Positions 47,902 through 56,831 of a DNA stretch of 64,000 nt are shown here, piece after piece. A program made the position numbers and the translations under genes. The stretch comes from an uncultured Acetatifactor sp. GTDB lineage: Bacteria > Bacillota > Clostridia > Lachnospirales > Lachnospiraceae. Numbering within the stretch: position 1 is the first letter of the stretch; every line of letters starts with the position of its first letter. Location: NCBI GenBank assembly GCA_910586835.1, contig CAJUJU010000009.1, positions 1-64,000 on the forward strand, given 5' to 3'. Below the pieces are notes generated by a model. It saw nothing but the letters and a program-made list of their open reading frames with translations, searched no databases and had not been told where the DNA came from.

Positions 47902-49479
47902 CTACAGCAGAGGCGCAACCGCCTTCATCAGGCAGCCGGTCAGCTTCACCCGCAGCTTTTCCCTGCGGCAGGTCTCCAGGGTGACCTGCCTGCATTTGGC
48001 CGCCGTGGCCTGAAAATCCGCCTCGATCCCGGAGATGCAGTCCGCGCCGTACAGGTAGGTGGCACATTCAAAATGATGATACAGGCTGCGGTAATCCAGA
48101 TTGATGGTCCCCACCACCGCCTCCCTGTCATCGCTGACAAACACCTTGGCGTGAATGAAACCTGGGGTGTACTCGTAAATCTTTACCCCGGATTCCAGAA
48201 GGGACTTGTAGTGAGTTTTGGCCAGCGCGTAAGGAATCGCCTTATCCGGTATCCCCGGCAGAAGCACGGCCACTTCCACTCCCCGCTCCGCCGCAAACTT
48301 CAGAGCCGTCTCCATCTCCCCGTCCAGAATCAGATAGGGCGTCATGATATGTACATACTCCTGGGAACGATTCAGGATATCCATGTACACCCGCTCCCCC
48401 AGCTTCTCGTTATCCAGCGGGCAGTCCCCGTAAGGAATGACATAGCCCCCGGCCTCTTCCACCGGCGCTGCGGGGAAAGACAGAAAACGGGCAGACTCCT
48501 CCTCCGGTTCATCAATCTCCCACATCTGCAGGAACATCAGGGTAAAACTCTTTACCGCCTCACCCTTCAGCATGACGGCAGTATCCTTCCAGTGGCCGAA
48601 TTTCGCCTTCTGATTGATATATTCATCCGCAAGATTCACCCCTCCGTTAAAGGCGGTATGCCCGTCGATCACCAGAATTTTTCTGTGATCCCGGTAATTG
48701 TAATGAGTGGATACAAAGGGCGACACCGGGGCGAACACCTTGCATTTGATCCCCAGCTTTCTCAGCCGCCTGGGGTAATCGTGGGGGAGCAGCGCAAACT
48801 CGCAGGAGCCGTCGTACATAAAGCGCACATCCACGCCGGCGGCAGCCTTTGCGGCAAGAATCTCCAGCACCCTGCCCCACATGATTCCCTCGTCCACAAT
48901 AAAATACTCCATGAAGATAAAATGCTCCGCAGCCTCCAGCTGCTTCAGCATCTCCTCAAACTTGTCCTCCCCCAGGGGAAAATAAGTCGCCGCCGTCCTG
49001 TCGTACACCGGGTGACAGCCGCTTCTTGCAATATAGTGCGCCAAAGACGCCGCTCCCTTATTTTCCTCCCTCAGCCGCTGCAGCACGGCCTCTTTTTGGG
49101 GAATCCGCTCCTTCGTGTCACTGATGATATGGTTCACCCGCTTTTTCAGCGCCCTGTGTCCCAGGTCGCTGCGGGTATACAGGAACAAAAGCACCCCGAA
49201 TACCGGCAGAAGCATAACCACGATCAGCCAGGTGATCTTTGCCGTGGGATTCATTCCGCTGTTCAAAAGATAGATTACCATCACCAGGGTAAACACTGCC
49301 GTTCCGCCCAGATAATGGGGAATGAATTCCTCAAACCACTGAAAAATGCTGAACAGAAAGAGCACCTGCACAATCAGCATCGCAAGCATCAGCCCAAACC
49401 GGCTGAAAATGGCATGTACCATTCCCTTCTGCCCCTTTTTTAAGAGCCTGAGTCCTCTGTTCTTATAATCTGTCTGCAT
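47902..49479 (-). CDS. cls: Cardiolipin synthase
   Basis: 525 aa. Two N-terminal membrane helices (about 28-48 and 57-90) are followed by two phospholipase-D domains. HKD motif 1 is 'YRDHRKILVIDGHTAFNGG' (about 255-273) and motif 2 is 'GFIHAKVFVSDDREAVVGT' (about 432-450). It condenses two phosphatidylglycerol molecules into cardiolipin at the membrane. Monocistronic. Confidence 0.93.
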   Translation of the reverse strand: MQTDYKNRGLRLLKKGQKGMVHAIFSRFGLMLAMLIVQVLFLFSIFQWFEEFIPHYLGGTAVFTLVMVIYLLNSGMNPTAKITWLIVVMLLPVFGVLLFLYTRSDLGHRALKKRVNHIISDTKERIPQKEAVLQRLREENKGAASLAHYIARSGCHPVYDRTAATYFPLGEDKFEEMLKQLEAAEHFIFMEYFIVDEGIMWGRVLEILAAKAAAGVDVRFMYDGSCEFALLPHDYPRRLRKLGIKCKVFAPVSPFVSTHYNYRDHRKILVIDGHTAFNGGVNLADEYINQKAKFGHWKDTAVMLKGEAVKSFTLMFLQMWEIDEPEEESARFLSFPAAPVEEAGGYVIPYGDCPLDNEKLGERVYMDILNRSQEYVHIMTPYLILDGEMETALKFAAERGVEVAVLLPGIPDKAIPYALAKTHYKSLLESGVKIYEYTPGFIHAKVFVSDDREAVVGTINLDYRSLYHHFECATYLYGADCISGIEADFQATAAKCRQVTLETCRREKLRVKLTGCLMKAVAPLL

Positions 49480-49610
49480 GGCCGTACCTCTCCTGTCTTC
49501 CTCTGTGGTCTCCTCCGTCCCCCCCGAACCGTTTCCTGCCTTCAGTATAAACCTTACAGCCGCAGTACAGTCAAGTGCTTTTTCCGAAAGACGCTGCCCC
49601 TTCTGTACCG

Positions 49611-50510
49611 TTAGGCGTCTCTCCTCTCCGACCGCCCCTTGATGGAGGAGGAATATTCCGATGGTGTCATTCCGGTCTGCTTTTTAAACTGCCTGGAAAA
49701 ATAATGGATGGAGCTGTACCCCAGCAAATCCGCAATCTCCGTGAAATTCAGCCTGTTCTCCCGGATCAGCTGCCTTGCGCAGTCCGTCTTAAGCCGGGCG
49801 AACAGCTCCATCACCCCGCAGTCGTGATATCTGCGGATCAGCTGCTGAAGCCTTGACCTGCCCAGCATGGTTTCCCTGGCGATCTGTTCCAGCGTCAGCC
49901 GGCAGGAAAGATGCTCCTCCAGATAGGCCACCACCCGGTGATAATCACTCTCGTCCTTCCTTCTCCGGACGGTCTCCCCCGCCGTGGGAATCCGGGACTG
50001 TCCGTCAAACTGCCGCAGCAGATGGAGCAGCAGAAGCTCCAGGTAAAGCCGGATGGCCTGCAGCGCCCCCACAGGAATATCCTCCCGCAGCTCCATATGG
50101 GTTTGGTACGGATCGTCCAGGGGATCCCGAAACGCCTTCCCCGCCTCGGCAATAATCCGGGCCAGAAGCTCCCGGCTCCGGTCATCCACGGTGAGAATAC
50201 GCCCCCTGAAAAAATCCATGGCAGGAGAATCACACCGAAAGGATACCACCACCAGATTGGGGGCAACCCGGTGGTTGGCCGTGAGACAATGAAACTCGTC
50301 CGGCTCATGAAAGATGATATCCCCCCGTTTCAGGGTGTGAGGCACCTCGCCCGCCACCACCTCCACCTCCCCCTTATCCACACAGAGGAACTCCCAGAAA
50401 TCATGGGATTCCCCCGAAAAGGAGAAATCACAGCCATATTCAAAATAGTGGATCGTCACCACCTCAAAGACCTCAAGCAACGGCTTCAGCAAAACACCGG
50501 CAAAGGACAT
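49611..50510 (-). CDS. AraC-family transcriptional regulator
   Basis: 299 aa from ATG 50510, since GGAGGTG lies just upstream and contains the alternative GTG start. An N-terminal cupin-type sensor domain (about 15-150; 'WEFLCVDKGEVEVVAGEVPHTLKRGDIIFHEPDEFH', in pieces) is joined to a C-terminal double helix-turn-helix (about 190-290; 'LTLEQIARETMLGRSRLQQLIRRYH' and 'NFTEIADLLGYSSIHYFSRQFKKQTGMTPSEY', in pieces). It is divergent from the N-acetylhexosamine-kinase-like gene. The intergenic region carries two direct-repeat sites placed as expected for activation of the kinase promoter. Confidence 0.88.
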   Translation of the reverse strand: MSFAGVLLKPLLEVFEVVTIHYFEYGCDFSFSGESHDFWEFLCVDKGEVEVVAGEVPHTLKRGDIIFHEPDEFHCLTANHRVAPNLVVVSFRCDSPAMDFFRGRILTVDDRSRELLARIIAEAGKAFRDPLDDPYQTHMELREDIPVGALQAIRLYLELLLLHLLRQFDGQSRIPTAGETVRRRKDESDYHRVVAYLEEHLSCRLTLEQIARETMLGRSRLQQLIRRYHDCGVMELFARLKTDCARQLIRENRLNFTEIADLLGYSSIHYFSRQFKKQTGMTPSEYSSSIKGRSERRDA

Positions 50511-50561
50511 AAACACCTCCAGCCTTTCTCAAAGGCCGCGCCGCCAAAAGCAGACGCATCA

Positions 50562-50620
50562 GATTGTGCAAAGAGAATGCACGATTCTGCAAAGAAACCT
50601 CCCCCTCCGCGTCGTATAAT
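50562..50620 (+). promoter_or_regulatory. AraC-type direct repeats and kinase promoter
   Basis: GATTGTGCAAAGA (50562-50574) and GATTCTGCAAAGA (50583-50595) are 13-base direct repeats, one mismatch, exactly 21 bases apart. The second reaches the -35 position of a promoter with a perfect -10 TATAAT (50615-50620) but no recognisable -35 (AAGAAA). This matches an AraC-activated class II promoter. Confidence 0.7.
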
Positions 50621-50676
50621 GGATACAGATCACAAATAACACTTCACACACGCCGCAGGCGAAGAGAGGAAAAATT

Positions 50677-51786
50677 ATGGAACAACAGGAAATCATCCGT
50701 CAGTTTGCAGTGGAAGGAAGCATCGTCAACGTATGCGAGCACGGAAACGGACACATCAACCGAACCTATCTGGCAGAGACAGAGCGAAACGGACGCCGGA
50801 AAAAATACATTTTCCAGCAGATCAATACGGAAATTTTCCGCGATGTGGATCAGCTCATGGAGAACATTACCAACGTAACCTCGTTTCTGAGAAAGAAAAT
50901 TCAGGCCGCCGGGGGTGACCCGGAGCGGGAAACCCTGCAGGTCATTCCCACAAAAGAAGGCAAAAATTATTTCCGGGACGGGGATCGATTTTACCGCATG
51001 TACCAGTTTATCACGGACTCCGTGAGCCTTGACATGGTCAGAACCCCCCGGGACTTTTACGAGAGCGCCGTGGCCTTCGGCAATTTTCAGGCGCTTCTGG
51101 CCGATTACCCTGCAGCCACTCTCCACGAGACCATTCCGGACTTCCACAACACCGTAAAGCGCTTTTCCGCTTTCCGAAGCGCTCTGGAAGCCGATGTCTG
51201 CGGCAGGGCGGCCAAGGTACAGCCGGAGATCGCCTTTCTCACACAGCGGGAACAGGAGCTTTCCCTGCTGGTAGATCTGTCCGGAAAACAGGAACTGCCC
51301 CTACGCGTCACCCACAATGACACCAAGCTGAACAATATTATGATCGACAAAGAAACCGGCCGGGGCATCTGCGTCATCGACCTGGATACCGTCATGCCGG
51401 GACTGTCTCTTTACGATTTCGGTGACTCCATCCGTTTCGGCGCCAACACGGCCGCCGAGGATGAGACCGACCTGCAGAAGGTCTCTCTGGATCTGAACCT
51501 CTATGAGCTCTATGTGAAGGGATATCTGACGGGCTGCCGGGGCAGTCTGACAGAGAAAGAGCTCTCCCTGCTTCCAATGGGCGCAAAGCTGATGACCATG
51601 GAATGCGGTATGCGTTTCCTGACCGACTATCTCTCCGGAGACACCTATTTCAGAATTCATCGCCCCAACCACAACCTGGACCGCTGCAGAACCCAGTTTG
51701 CCCTGGCTGCGGATATGGAGCGCAAGTGGCAGCAGATGCAGGACATCACCGAAAAGGCTGCCGCGGAGGCGGCAGCCGCTGTCTGA
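50677..51786 (+). CDS. N-acetylhexosamine 1-kinase-like (APH-fold) phosphotransferase
   Basis: 369 aa. The aminoglycoside-phosphotransferase fold is seen in an N-lobe 'GNGHINRTYLAET' (about 23-35) and 'KYIFQQINTEIFRDVDQLMENI' (about 43-64). The catalytic loop 'LPLRVTHNDTKLNNIMID' (about 207-224) has Asp in HND; the metal loop is 'CVIDLDTVMPGLSLYDFGDSIRFG' (about 233-256). The pattern matches NahK-like kinases that phosphorylate GlcNAc/GalNAc at C1 in the lacto-N-biose/galacto-N-biose pathway. The other pathway genes (phosphorylase, GalT-type) are not in the window. Expression is probably AraC-controlled. Confidence 0.78.
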   Translation: MEQQEIIRQFAVEGSIVNVCEHGNGHINRTYLAETERNGRRKKYIFQQINTEIFRDVDQLMENITNVTSFLRKKIQAAGGDPERETLQVIPTKEGKNYFRDGDRFYRMYQFITDSVSLDMVRTPRDFYESAVAFGNFQALLADYPAATLHETIPDFHNTVKRFSAFRSALEADVCGRAAKVQPEIAFLTQREQELSLLVDLSGKQELPLRVTHNDTKLNNIMIDKETGRGICVIDLDTVMPGLSLYDFGDSIRFGANTAAEDETDLQKVSLDLNLYELYVKGYLTGCRGSLTEKELSLLPMGAKLMTMECGMRFLTDYLSGDTYFRIHRPNHNLDRCRTQFALAADMERKWQQMQDITEKAAAEAAAAV

Positions 51787-51811
51787 CAACTTCCAAAAGC
51801 AAGCCACAGGT

Positions 51812-51832
51812 AAGGCGCCCTTTGGGCGCCTT
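51812..51832. terminator. Convergent terminator-type hairpin
   Basis: AAGGCGCCC-TTT-GGGCGCCTT, a 9-bp perfect G+C-rich stem between the convergent kinase and aldose-epimerase genes; it overlaps the epimerase stop codon. Confidence 0.7.
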
Positions 51833-52709
51833 ATTCCAGTTCAATGGTGTAGGACGCCTCCCAGACCCCGCCGGCCTCCACATGATTGCCCCATTCTCTC
51901 TCCTCCAGCGTGCCTTCAAAATTCTCACCGTCACATCTGCCGTACCAGGGTTCGATACAGATAAAAGGAGCCTTCTTTCCCGCCGGGGTCCACACGCCGA
52001 ACAGCGGCGCATCCATGGTCACCTTCACATACCTGTTCCCGTCCCTTCCGCAGAGTCCCACCATGTTTGTCTGGCGGTTCTCAATCACCAGCGCGTCACG
52101 TTCAAAAAGCTTCTCGTTCAGAGCCAGCTTCCCGCTCTCCAGCCCATAAACCGTGACCGAATCCGTAGCCAGTCCCGACACATTGATCTCGGTGCTGGCC
52201 ACCTGATCCACATCCCCGAAATCCAGGAAACAGTCCTCCTGCTTCTCTCCCGCTTCCAACGGGCAGTTAAAGGCGGGATGCCCTCCGATGGAAAAATGAA
52301 GGGTCTCATCTCCGGGATTCACCACCTGCCACATGACCACCACCTTATTCTTTTCCAACCGATAGCCCGCCTTCAGCCCAAAGACATAGGGGAATTTTTC
52401 CAGCGTGTTCTCATCGGAGTCCAGTTCAAACCAGATCTCATTCTCCCCCTGAGAGAGCAGCCCAAACTCCATATCCCGGGCAAAACCATGCTGGGTCATG
52501 GACCAGGTTCTGCCCTTTGCCCTGTACTCTCTGTTTCTCACGCCCCCCACAAAGGGAAAGAGCACCGGAGAGGTTCTTCCCCAGTATGCGGCATCCCCGC
52601 ACCACAGATATTCCCTTCCGTCAGACAGCCTCTTCAAGGATTTCAGCTCCGCTCCCACGCTGTCAATCAAAACGGATATCACATCATTTTTCAGTTCATA
52701 AACCGCCAC
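51831..52709 (-). CDS. Aldose 1-epimerase family protein
   Basis: 292 aa galactose-mutarotase-like beta-sandwich of the LacX-type subgroup: 'DSVGAELKSLKRLSDGREYLWCGDAAYWGRTSPVLFPFVG' (in pieces, about 16-55), 'QHGFARDMEF' (about 74, conserved His), 'FSIGGHPAFNCPL' (about 141, second His) and a later 'FICIEPWYGRCDG' (about 250, Glu). It interconverts sugar anomers. Its proximity to the NahK-like kinase suggests amino-sugar or galactoside use. Same strand as the DUF4091 gene, 127 bases downstream of it. Confidence 0.85.
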   Translation of the reverse strand: MAVYELKNDVISVLIDSVGAELKSLKRLSDGREYLWCGDAAYWGRTSPVLFPFVGGVRNREYRAKGRTWSMTQHGFARDMEFGLLSQGENEIWFELDSDENTLEKFPYVFGLKAGYRLEKNKVVVMWQVVNPGDETLHFSIGGHPAFNCPLEAGEKQEDCFLDFGDVDQVASTEINVSGLATDSVTVYGLESGKLALNEKLFERDALVIENRQTNMVGLCGRDGNRYVKVTMDAPLFGVWTPAGKKAPFICIEPWYGRCDGENFEGTLEEREWGNHVEAGGVWEASYTIELE

Positions 52710-52835
52710 ATTCCTGTCCCCCTTTTTACTATACCGGAAAACTGTCTCCCGCCCTCCGGATCACTTCAGCCGCCGGGCTTGTAGCGCCCTGTCATACCTG
52801 CCTGAATCCATATTACGCTGAAATCAAACCATCTG

Positions 52836-54524
52836 TCAAGGGTCACACCGATGACTCTCTTTCGCCGCACATTCACTTATTTTCCGTATCATCTGCGCCC
52901 TGAGCCCTTCCAGGAACTCCTTTCCTCCCGGGTAACGGTCAAATCTCAGATCAAAGCCTGCCGCCCTGTCAATGAGGGCGATCACCTCTTTGCGGCCAAT
53001 ATACTCCTCCAGCGCAAAGCAGACCGCCATATCCTGGATCCCCTCATAAAGCACCTCTCCCCGCAGGGACGAATAAACACCGTCCCTGCCGGGGTAGACG
53101 ATAAAGGGATCCCCGGAAGGATACGCCCGATCCCCGGATGTGGTAAGGTATGGATTCACCGGATAGCGGGACACCCTGGCATTGTAATAGTTAAAGCCCC
53201 AGTGCAGAAATCCCTTGATATCATATTTGTAAAGTAAAAATCCCAGAATGCGGATCCGGCAGGAGGGCATGGCGAGAAAAGAATTGGGAAAGCCCTTTTC
53301 CGGTTCGCAGCAGTAATAAACCCATTGCTCCTCCACATTATGCTTCAGGAATTCATGGATGTGTCCCACGCCGGTAACGGGACATTCCACAAGCCCCTTC
53401 TCATAAAATTCATAGTTGGATAAGGCGTCAAAGATCTTACTGCCTCCGGCCAGGGAGCGAATAATGTCCGAAGCCGTTTTATAGTTATCCATCACATCCA
53501 CAGAAGGCTCGTCGGAGACATGGAAGTAGGTGTTTTCCAGAATTCCCTCCCTGGCCAGCTCCTGCGTGACCGCTCCGAGATACTGCTTCAGAAAACCCAC
53601 ATACTCCCTGTCGTCCGCCGCCACATGCCAGCCAAACAGGTAATCGGTCTTTCCGTTTTCCGTCACCAGAATGTTGGCCGCACACTTTGCCCCCCACTGG
53701 GAAAACATATGGGCCATCTCAAAATACCGGATTCCGTTCCCCTTGCAGATACGGATAAACCGCCGGAACCTGTCAAAGGAAAACTCATATCTGTCCCCCT
53801 TCTTCTCGATGTCAACAAGCTGCACACAGGGTCTTGCGGTTCCCACCTCCGTATCCAGGGGCGGCGTATGTATGGGAACCAGGATCATGTTGATCCCCAT
53901 ATCTGCCGCTGCGGCAATATACTTGTCTATCAGCTCCCAGTGCCGCTCCGAATAAATCTCCGTCTGATGCTGTTCGGCAATACAGTCCGCGTAAAACCAT
54001 CTCGTGTAGATCAGCCTCTGCTTCGGCATGACCACAGGCAGAACCTGGATCTGCATTGTCACACTGGTTTCACAGGCAGAGCCCTCCCCGACCCCCTCCT
54101 CCCCGGGCGTCAGGCAAATTTTGATCCGGTAGTTCCCGGGCATTGCATCTTTTGGAATGTCTGCCCTTACCCAGACAGTGCTCACGCCGCCCCAGATTAC
54201 CACCTGCATCTTCTGCTCCTCCAGGGGCACAAGAACATCCGGCATCATACCCGGCTCCAGCGCAAGATAGCCCTCCCCGTCCATTTCCTTTTCCCTGGTG
54301 GGAAGATCCATGAACACACTTTTTACCAGATAAAGCTTCACATGCTCCGCAAGCTCAGACTCCACAAAGACCCTGGCCTCCGTCCTGTCCTCAGAGCGCA
54401 TGCAGATCTGATAGGAAAGCCTTTCCCCGGCAAGAACCGTCCTGCGGCAGATCTCCTCCCGGTCTAGGCCGTCGTTTTCCCTCACCTTCTCCAATGAGGA
54501 AAGCTGTACCATCTGAAAGTTCAT
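52836..54524 (-). CDS. DUF4091 domain (glycoside-hydrolase-like) protein
   Basis: 562 aa from ATG 54524 (MNFQMVQLSSLEKV), six bases after GGAG; an ATG four codons earlier is possible. An N-terminal beta-rich part (about 1-160) is followed by a TIM-barrel-like region (about 165-440): 'RLIYTRWFYADCIAEQ', 'AAADMGINMILVPIHTPPLDT', 'YFEMAHMFSQWG' and 'ENTYFHVSDEPSVDVMDNY' (in pieces). The C-terminal DUF4091 domain (about 440-540) has 'LHWGFNYYNARVSRYPVNPY' and 'YPGRDGVYSSLRGEVLYEGIQDM'. The acidic pair in VSDEP is the probable active site by analogy to GH families. No signal peptide, so intracellular. It lies only 51 bases downstream of the ketosynthase gene and could be the tail of that operon. 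Confidence 0.78.
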   Translation of the reverse strand: MNFQMVQLSSLEKVRENDGLDREEICRRTVLAGERLSYQICMRSEDRTEARVFVESELAEHVKLYLVKSVFMDLPTREKEMDGEGYLALEPGMMPDVLVPLEEQKMQVVIWGGVSTVWVRADIPKDAMPGNYRIKICLTPGEEGVGEGSACETSVTMQIQVLPVVMPKQRLIYTRWFYADCIAEQHQTEIYSERHWELIDKYIAAAADMGINMILVPIHTPPLDTEVGTARPCVQLVDIEKKGDRYEFSFDRFRRFIRICKGNGIRYFEMAHMFSQWGAKCAANILVTENGKTDYLFGWHVAADDREYVGFLKQYLGAVTQELAREGILENTYFHVSDEPSVDVMDNYKTASDIIRSLAGGSKIFDALSNYEFYEKGLVECPVTGVGHIHEFLKHNVEEQWVYYCCEPEKGFPNSFLAMPSCRIRILGFLLYKYDIKGFLHWGFNYYNARVSRYPVNPYLTTSGDRAYPSGDPFIVYPGRDGVYSSLRGEVLYEGIQDMAVCFALEEYIGRKEVIALIDRAAGFDLRFDRYPGGKEFLEGLRAQMIRKISECAAKESHRCDP

Positions 54525-54575
54525 AGTAATCTCCATTCCGGAGTGTATTTCACTCCTTTTTGTTCCTGTTTCCTG

Positions 54576-55529
54576 TCAAAATACCAGCAGCATAAAGTTT
54601 ACTGTCAGCCCTGCCGCCGTTCCCATCAAAAGGAGCCGATCCCCCCTTTTGACCTTCCCCTCCTCCACAGCCTGGCACAGCGCGTACGGCACGGAGGCGG
54701 AGACCATATTCCCGTACTCCGATACCCGGTCAATGTATTCTCCCTCTTGAAAGCCAAGCCGGGGCATGATGACCTTCAATGCTTTGCTGGCCTGATGCGG
54801 AATGACCAGCGAAATCTCCTCCCTGCACACGCCCGCCTCCTTCAGGCAGCTCTCCACAAAGCCGGGCAGCTTTCTGGCACAGAGTCTCAGAATCCGGACG
54901 CCCTTCATGTCGAAACAATAATCCTCTCTGTTCTCCTCCCGGAGGAAAAAGGCCGGAAGCAGCCCGCCCCCGCCCCGGATCTCCGTGTCATGAGCCCCCT
55001 CGGACCAGGTTTTCTGACAGCTGTAAAGAATCCCGGAATCCTCCTGTGCTTCCGCCCTGGTGAGGACACAGGCGGCCGCACCGTCGGAAAAAAGAGAATA
55101 GCTTTCCTCCTGCAGCGGATTCAGGGCCGCGGACGCCGTATCCCCCGAGACGATCAGCACATTGTCGTACCTCCCCGCCTCCACCGGATAGGAAAGCATA
55201 TCCAGAGCGCTGATAAAGCTGGTGCAGGTGGTGTTGATATCCATGGCGGGGATTCCCGTTCCCCGGGCCATACGCTCATGCAGCAGCGCTGCATTGCAGG
55301 GTATGGCCTGCAGCGGCGTGGCCATGGCGCAGACAATACAGTCCATATCCTGAATCTCCTTCCCGGCAGCCGCAAGCGCACGCTCCGCTGCAAGCTGCGC
55401 CAGATCCAACAGCGTCTCTCCCTGCCGGAGGCGGTATCTGGTCTGACCGTCAAAGACCAGGGCACCCTCCGCCAGCGCCCTACCCATTCCGGCCAGTTTT
55501 ACCCTTCGTATCTTCTGTCCCTCTTTCAT
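54576..55529 (-). CDS. KAS III (FabH/OleA-like) ketosynthase of the biosynthetic cluster
   Basis: 317 aa thiolase-fold enzyme. The catalytic triad is intact: Cys102 in 'DINTTCTSFISAL', His245 in 'LVIPHQASKAL' and Asn274 in 'EYGNMVSASVPYAL'. The C-terminus 'RGDRLLLMGTAAGLTVNF' is family-typical (usually GFGGGL). It should accept an acyl-CoA or acyl-ACP and make a C-C or ester bond. The diverged ends argue against it being the housekeeping FabH, as does the lack of any fab genes nearby. Last of a five-gene minus-strand operon, 18 bases after the ANL ligase gene. The product is unknown; OleA-type head-to-head condensation or initiation are both possible. Confidence 0.85.
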   Translation of the reverse strand: MKEGQKIRRVKLAGMGRALAEGALVFDGQTRYRLRQGETLLDLAQLAAERALAAAGKEIQDMDCIVCAMATPLQAIPCNAALLHERMARGTGIPAMDINTTCTSFISALDMLSYPVEAGRYDNVLIVSGDTASAALNPLQEESYSLFSDGAAACVLTRAEAQEDSGILYSCQKTWSEGAHDTEIRGGGGLLPAFFLREENREDYCFDMKGVRILRLCARKLPGFVESCLKEAGVCREEISLVIPHQASKALKVIMPRLGFQEGEYIDRVSEYGNMVSASVPYALCQAVEEGKVKRGDRLLLMGTAAGLTVNFMLLVF

Positions 55530-55547
55530 CTCCTGTGCTCTCTCCTC

Positions 55548-56831
55548 TCATCTTCGCCGTTCCACCCGCTTCAGCTTCCGTCCTTCCTCCCGGCAGTACG
55601 GCGCAAAGGTGACCTTCGGCAGCAGCAGCCCCCTGTCCTCCGCAAGCTTTTCCAATTCCAGCAGCACCAGCGACTGCTCTTCCCCGTCAAAGTCGGCATA
55701 CACCACAATACTCCGGTCGGGACACTGCACAATCCGATATTCCGCAGACCGTCTTTCCCTTCCCTCCCCGGCAAACAGAACACAGCGCCGCAGAAAGTCC
55801 GGAAAAATCATTTTTTCCTCCCCCCGGCTGTTTTGGAAGGAAAACAGATCGTCCTCCCGCCCCTCGATCTTCTCCAGCGCCAGACAGGGACTCCCGCAGC
55901 CGCAGGGATGCTCTCTTTCCACCAGGATATCGTTGAGCCGATAGCGGATAATGGGCTGTGCCTTTCTCTCGAAATCCGTCACAATGGGGACAAAACGTCT
56001 CTGATCCAGATACTCTCTCCCAATATGTACAATATCCTCATTCAAATGCAGGGTTCCGCGGGAGCAGGTGGTGGCCAGACATCCCTCCGTGCACTGATAA
56101 ACCTGATGGATTACCTCTCTCCCGAACACCCTCTTCAGGTATTCCTCGTCCTCCTTCTCCAGCACCTCCGCCACGGAGATGATAATCCGGGGACAAATAT
56201 CCAGACCGCCCCGCTCCTTCTCCCCGGCCAGCAGAAGAAGCAGGGAGGGCTGTCCCGCCAGAATATCCGGCTTCAGCGCCTCCAGTCTTTTCCTGTGCTC
56301 CTCAAAGTCCCTGTAAATATCAAAGAAATGGAACCGGATGTTCCGGGAGCTCACCGCCTGATACAGGTTGCTGTCAGCCCGCAGAAAGAAGGCGATATCA
56401 TAATTTCCCAGGATACTCCCCGGCAGAAACTTAGCCAGAATATAGCCGGCCCAGCGGTTCTTCTCCCTGTCGGACACCAGAAAGATTCCCCTCCGGCCCG
56501 AGGTGCCCGAACTCAAGCCCACGGTGACTCCCCGCAGCTTCGGGGCGAAATCTCTCTCCCGCTCCGCCCTGATCGCAAAGGCCTCCGCCTCCTGCCGGCC
56601 CAGGCCCACCGTGTTCAGCCGGTCAAAGTGCTCCATCATAAACGCCTTATCTGCCGCTGGGCAGGCTTCCAGCGTCTCCTTCCCCAGGTAGAGCTCTGAA
56701 CGGGACGCCACACAGCGCAGGTGCTTTTTCAGCTTTCGCTCCTGCCAGCGCTCCAGCCGCCGCCTGTCCCGCGGGAGACGGCGATATTTGTAATACAGAT
56801 AATACTTCAGAACCTCCAGCCGGTCATTCAC
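55548..56831 (-). CDS. ANL-superfamily ligase, F390-synthetase/CapK-like
   Basis: 427 aa. 'GVTVGLSSGTSGRRGIFLVSD' (about 104-124, in part) is the adenylation P-loop. 'DILAGQPSLLLLLA' (about 195), 'IISVAEVLEKEDEEYL', 'VYQCTEGCLATTC' (about 245, ATP-binding YxxTEG) and 'PIIRYRLNDIL' (about 290, ribose-binding Asp) follow. Members of this coenzyme-F390-synthetase-related group adenylate a carboxylate and may transfer it to CoA, an amine or an alcohol. Start is GTG at 56831 inside the end of the SDR-MBL gene (8-base overlap), with AGGGGG as ribosome-binding site. It would activate the acid partner in the cluster; substrate not predictable. Confidence 0.82.
   Translation of the reverse strand: MNDRLEVLKYYLYYKYRRLPRDRRRLERWQERKLKKHLRCVASRSELYLGKETLEACPAADKAFMMEHFDRLNTVGLGRQEAEAFAIRAERERDFAPKLRGVTVGLSSGTSGRRGIFLVSDREKNRWAGYILAKFLPGSILGNYDIAFFLRADSNLYQAVSSRNIRFHFFDIYRDFEEHRKRLEALKPDILAGQPSLLLLLAGEKERGGLDICPRIIISVAEVLEKEDEEYLKRVFGREVIHQVYQCTEGCLATTCSRGTLHLNEDIVHIGREYLDQRRFVPIVTDFERKAQPIIRYRLNDILVEREHPCGCGSPCLALEKIEGREDDLFSFQNSRGEEKMIFPDFLRRCVLFAGEGRERRSAEYRIVQCPDRSIVVYADFDGEEQSLVLLELEKLAEDRGLLLPKVTFAPYCREEGRKLKRVERRR

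Noticed and set aside
54537..54560. GGAGTG-N5-CACTCC hairpin with a following T-run on the plus strand
   Set aside because: There is no plus-strand gene to terminate. On the minus strand it lies at the DUF4091 ribosome-binding region without a T-run, so no function is claimed.
54543..56699. A 718-codon open frame on the plus strand
   Set aside because: Antisense shadow of the KAS III and ANL ligase genes, both of which have intact active sites. High G+C makes long antisense frames common here.
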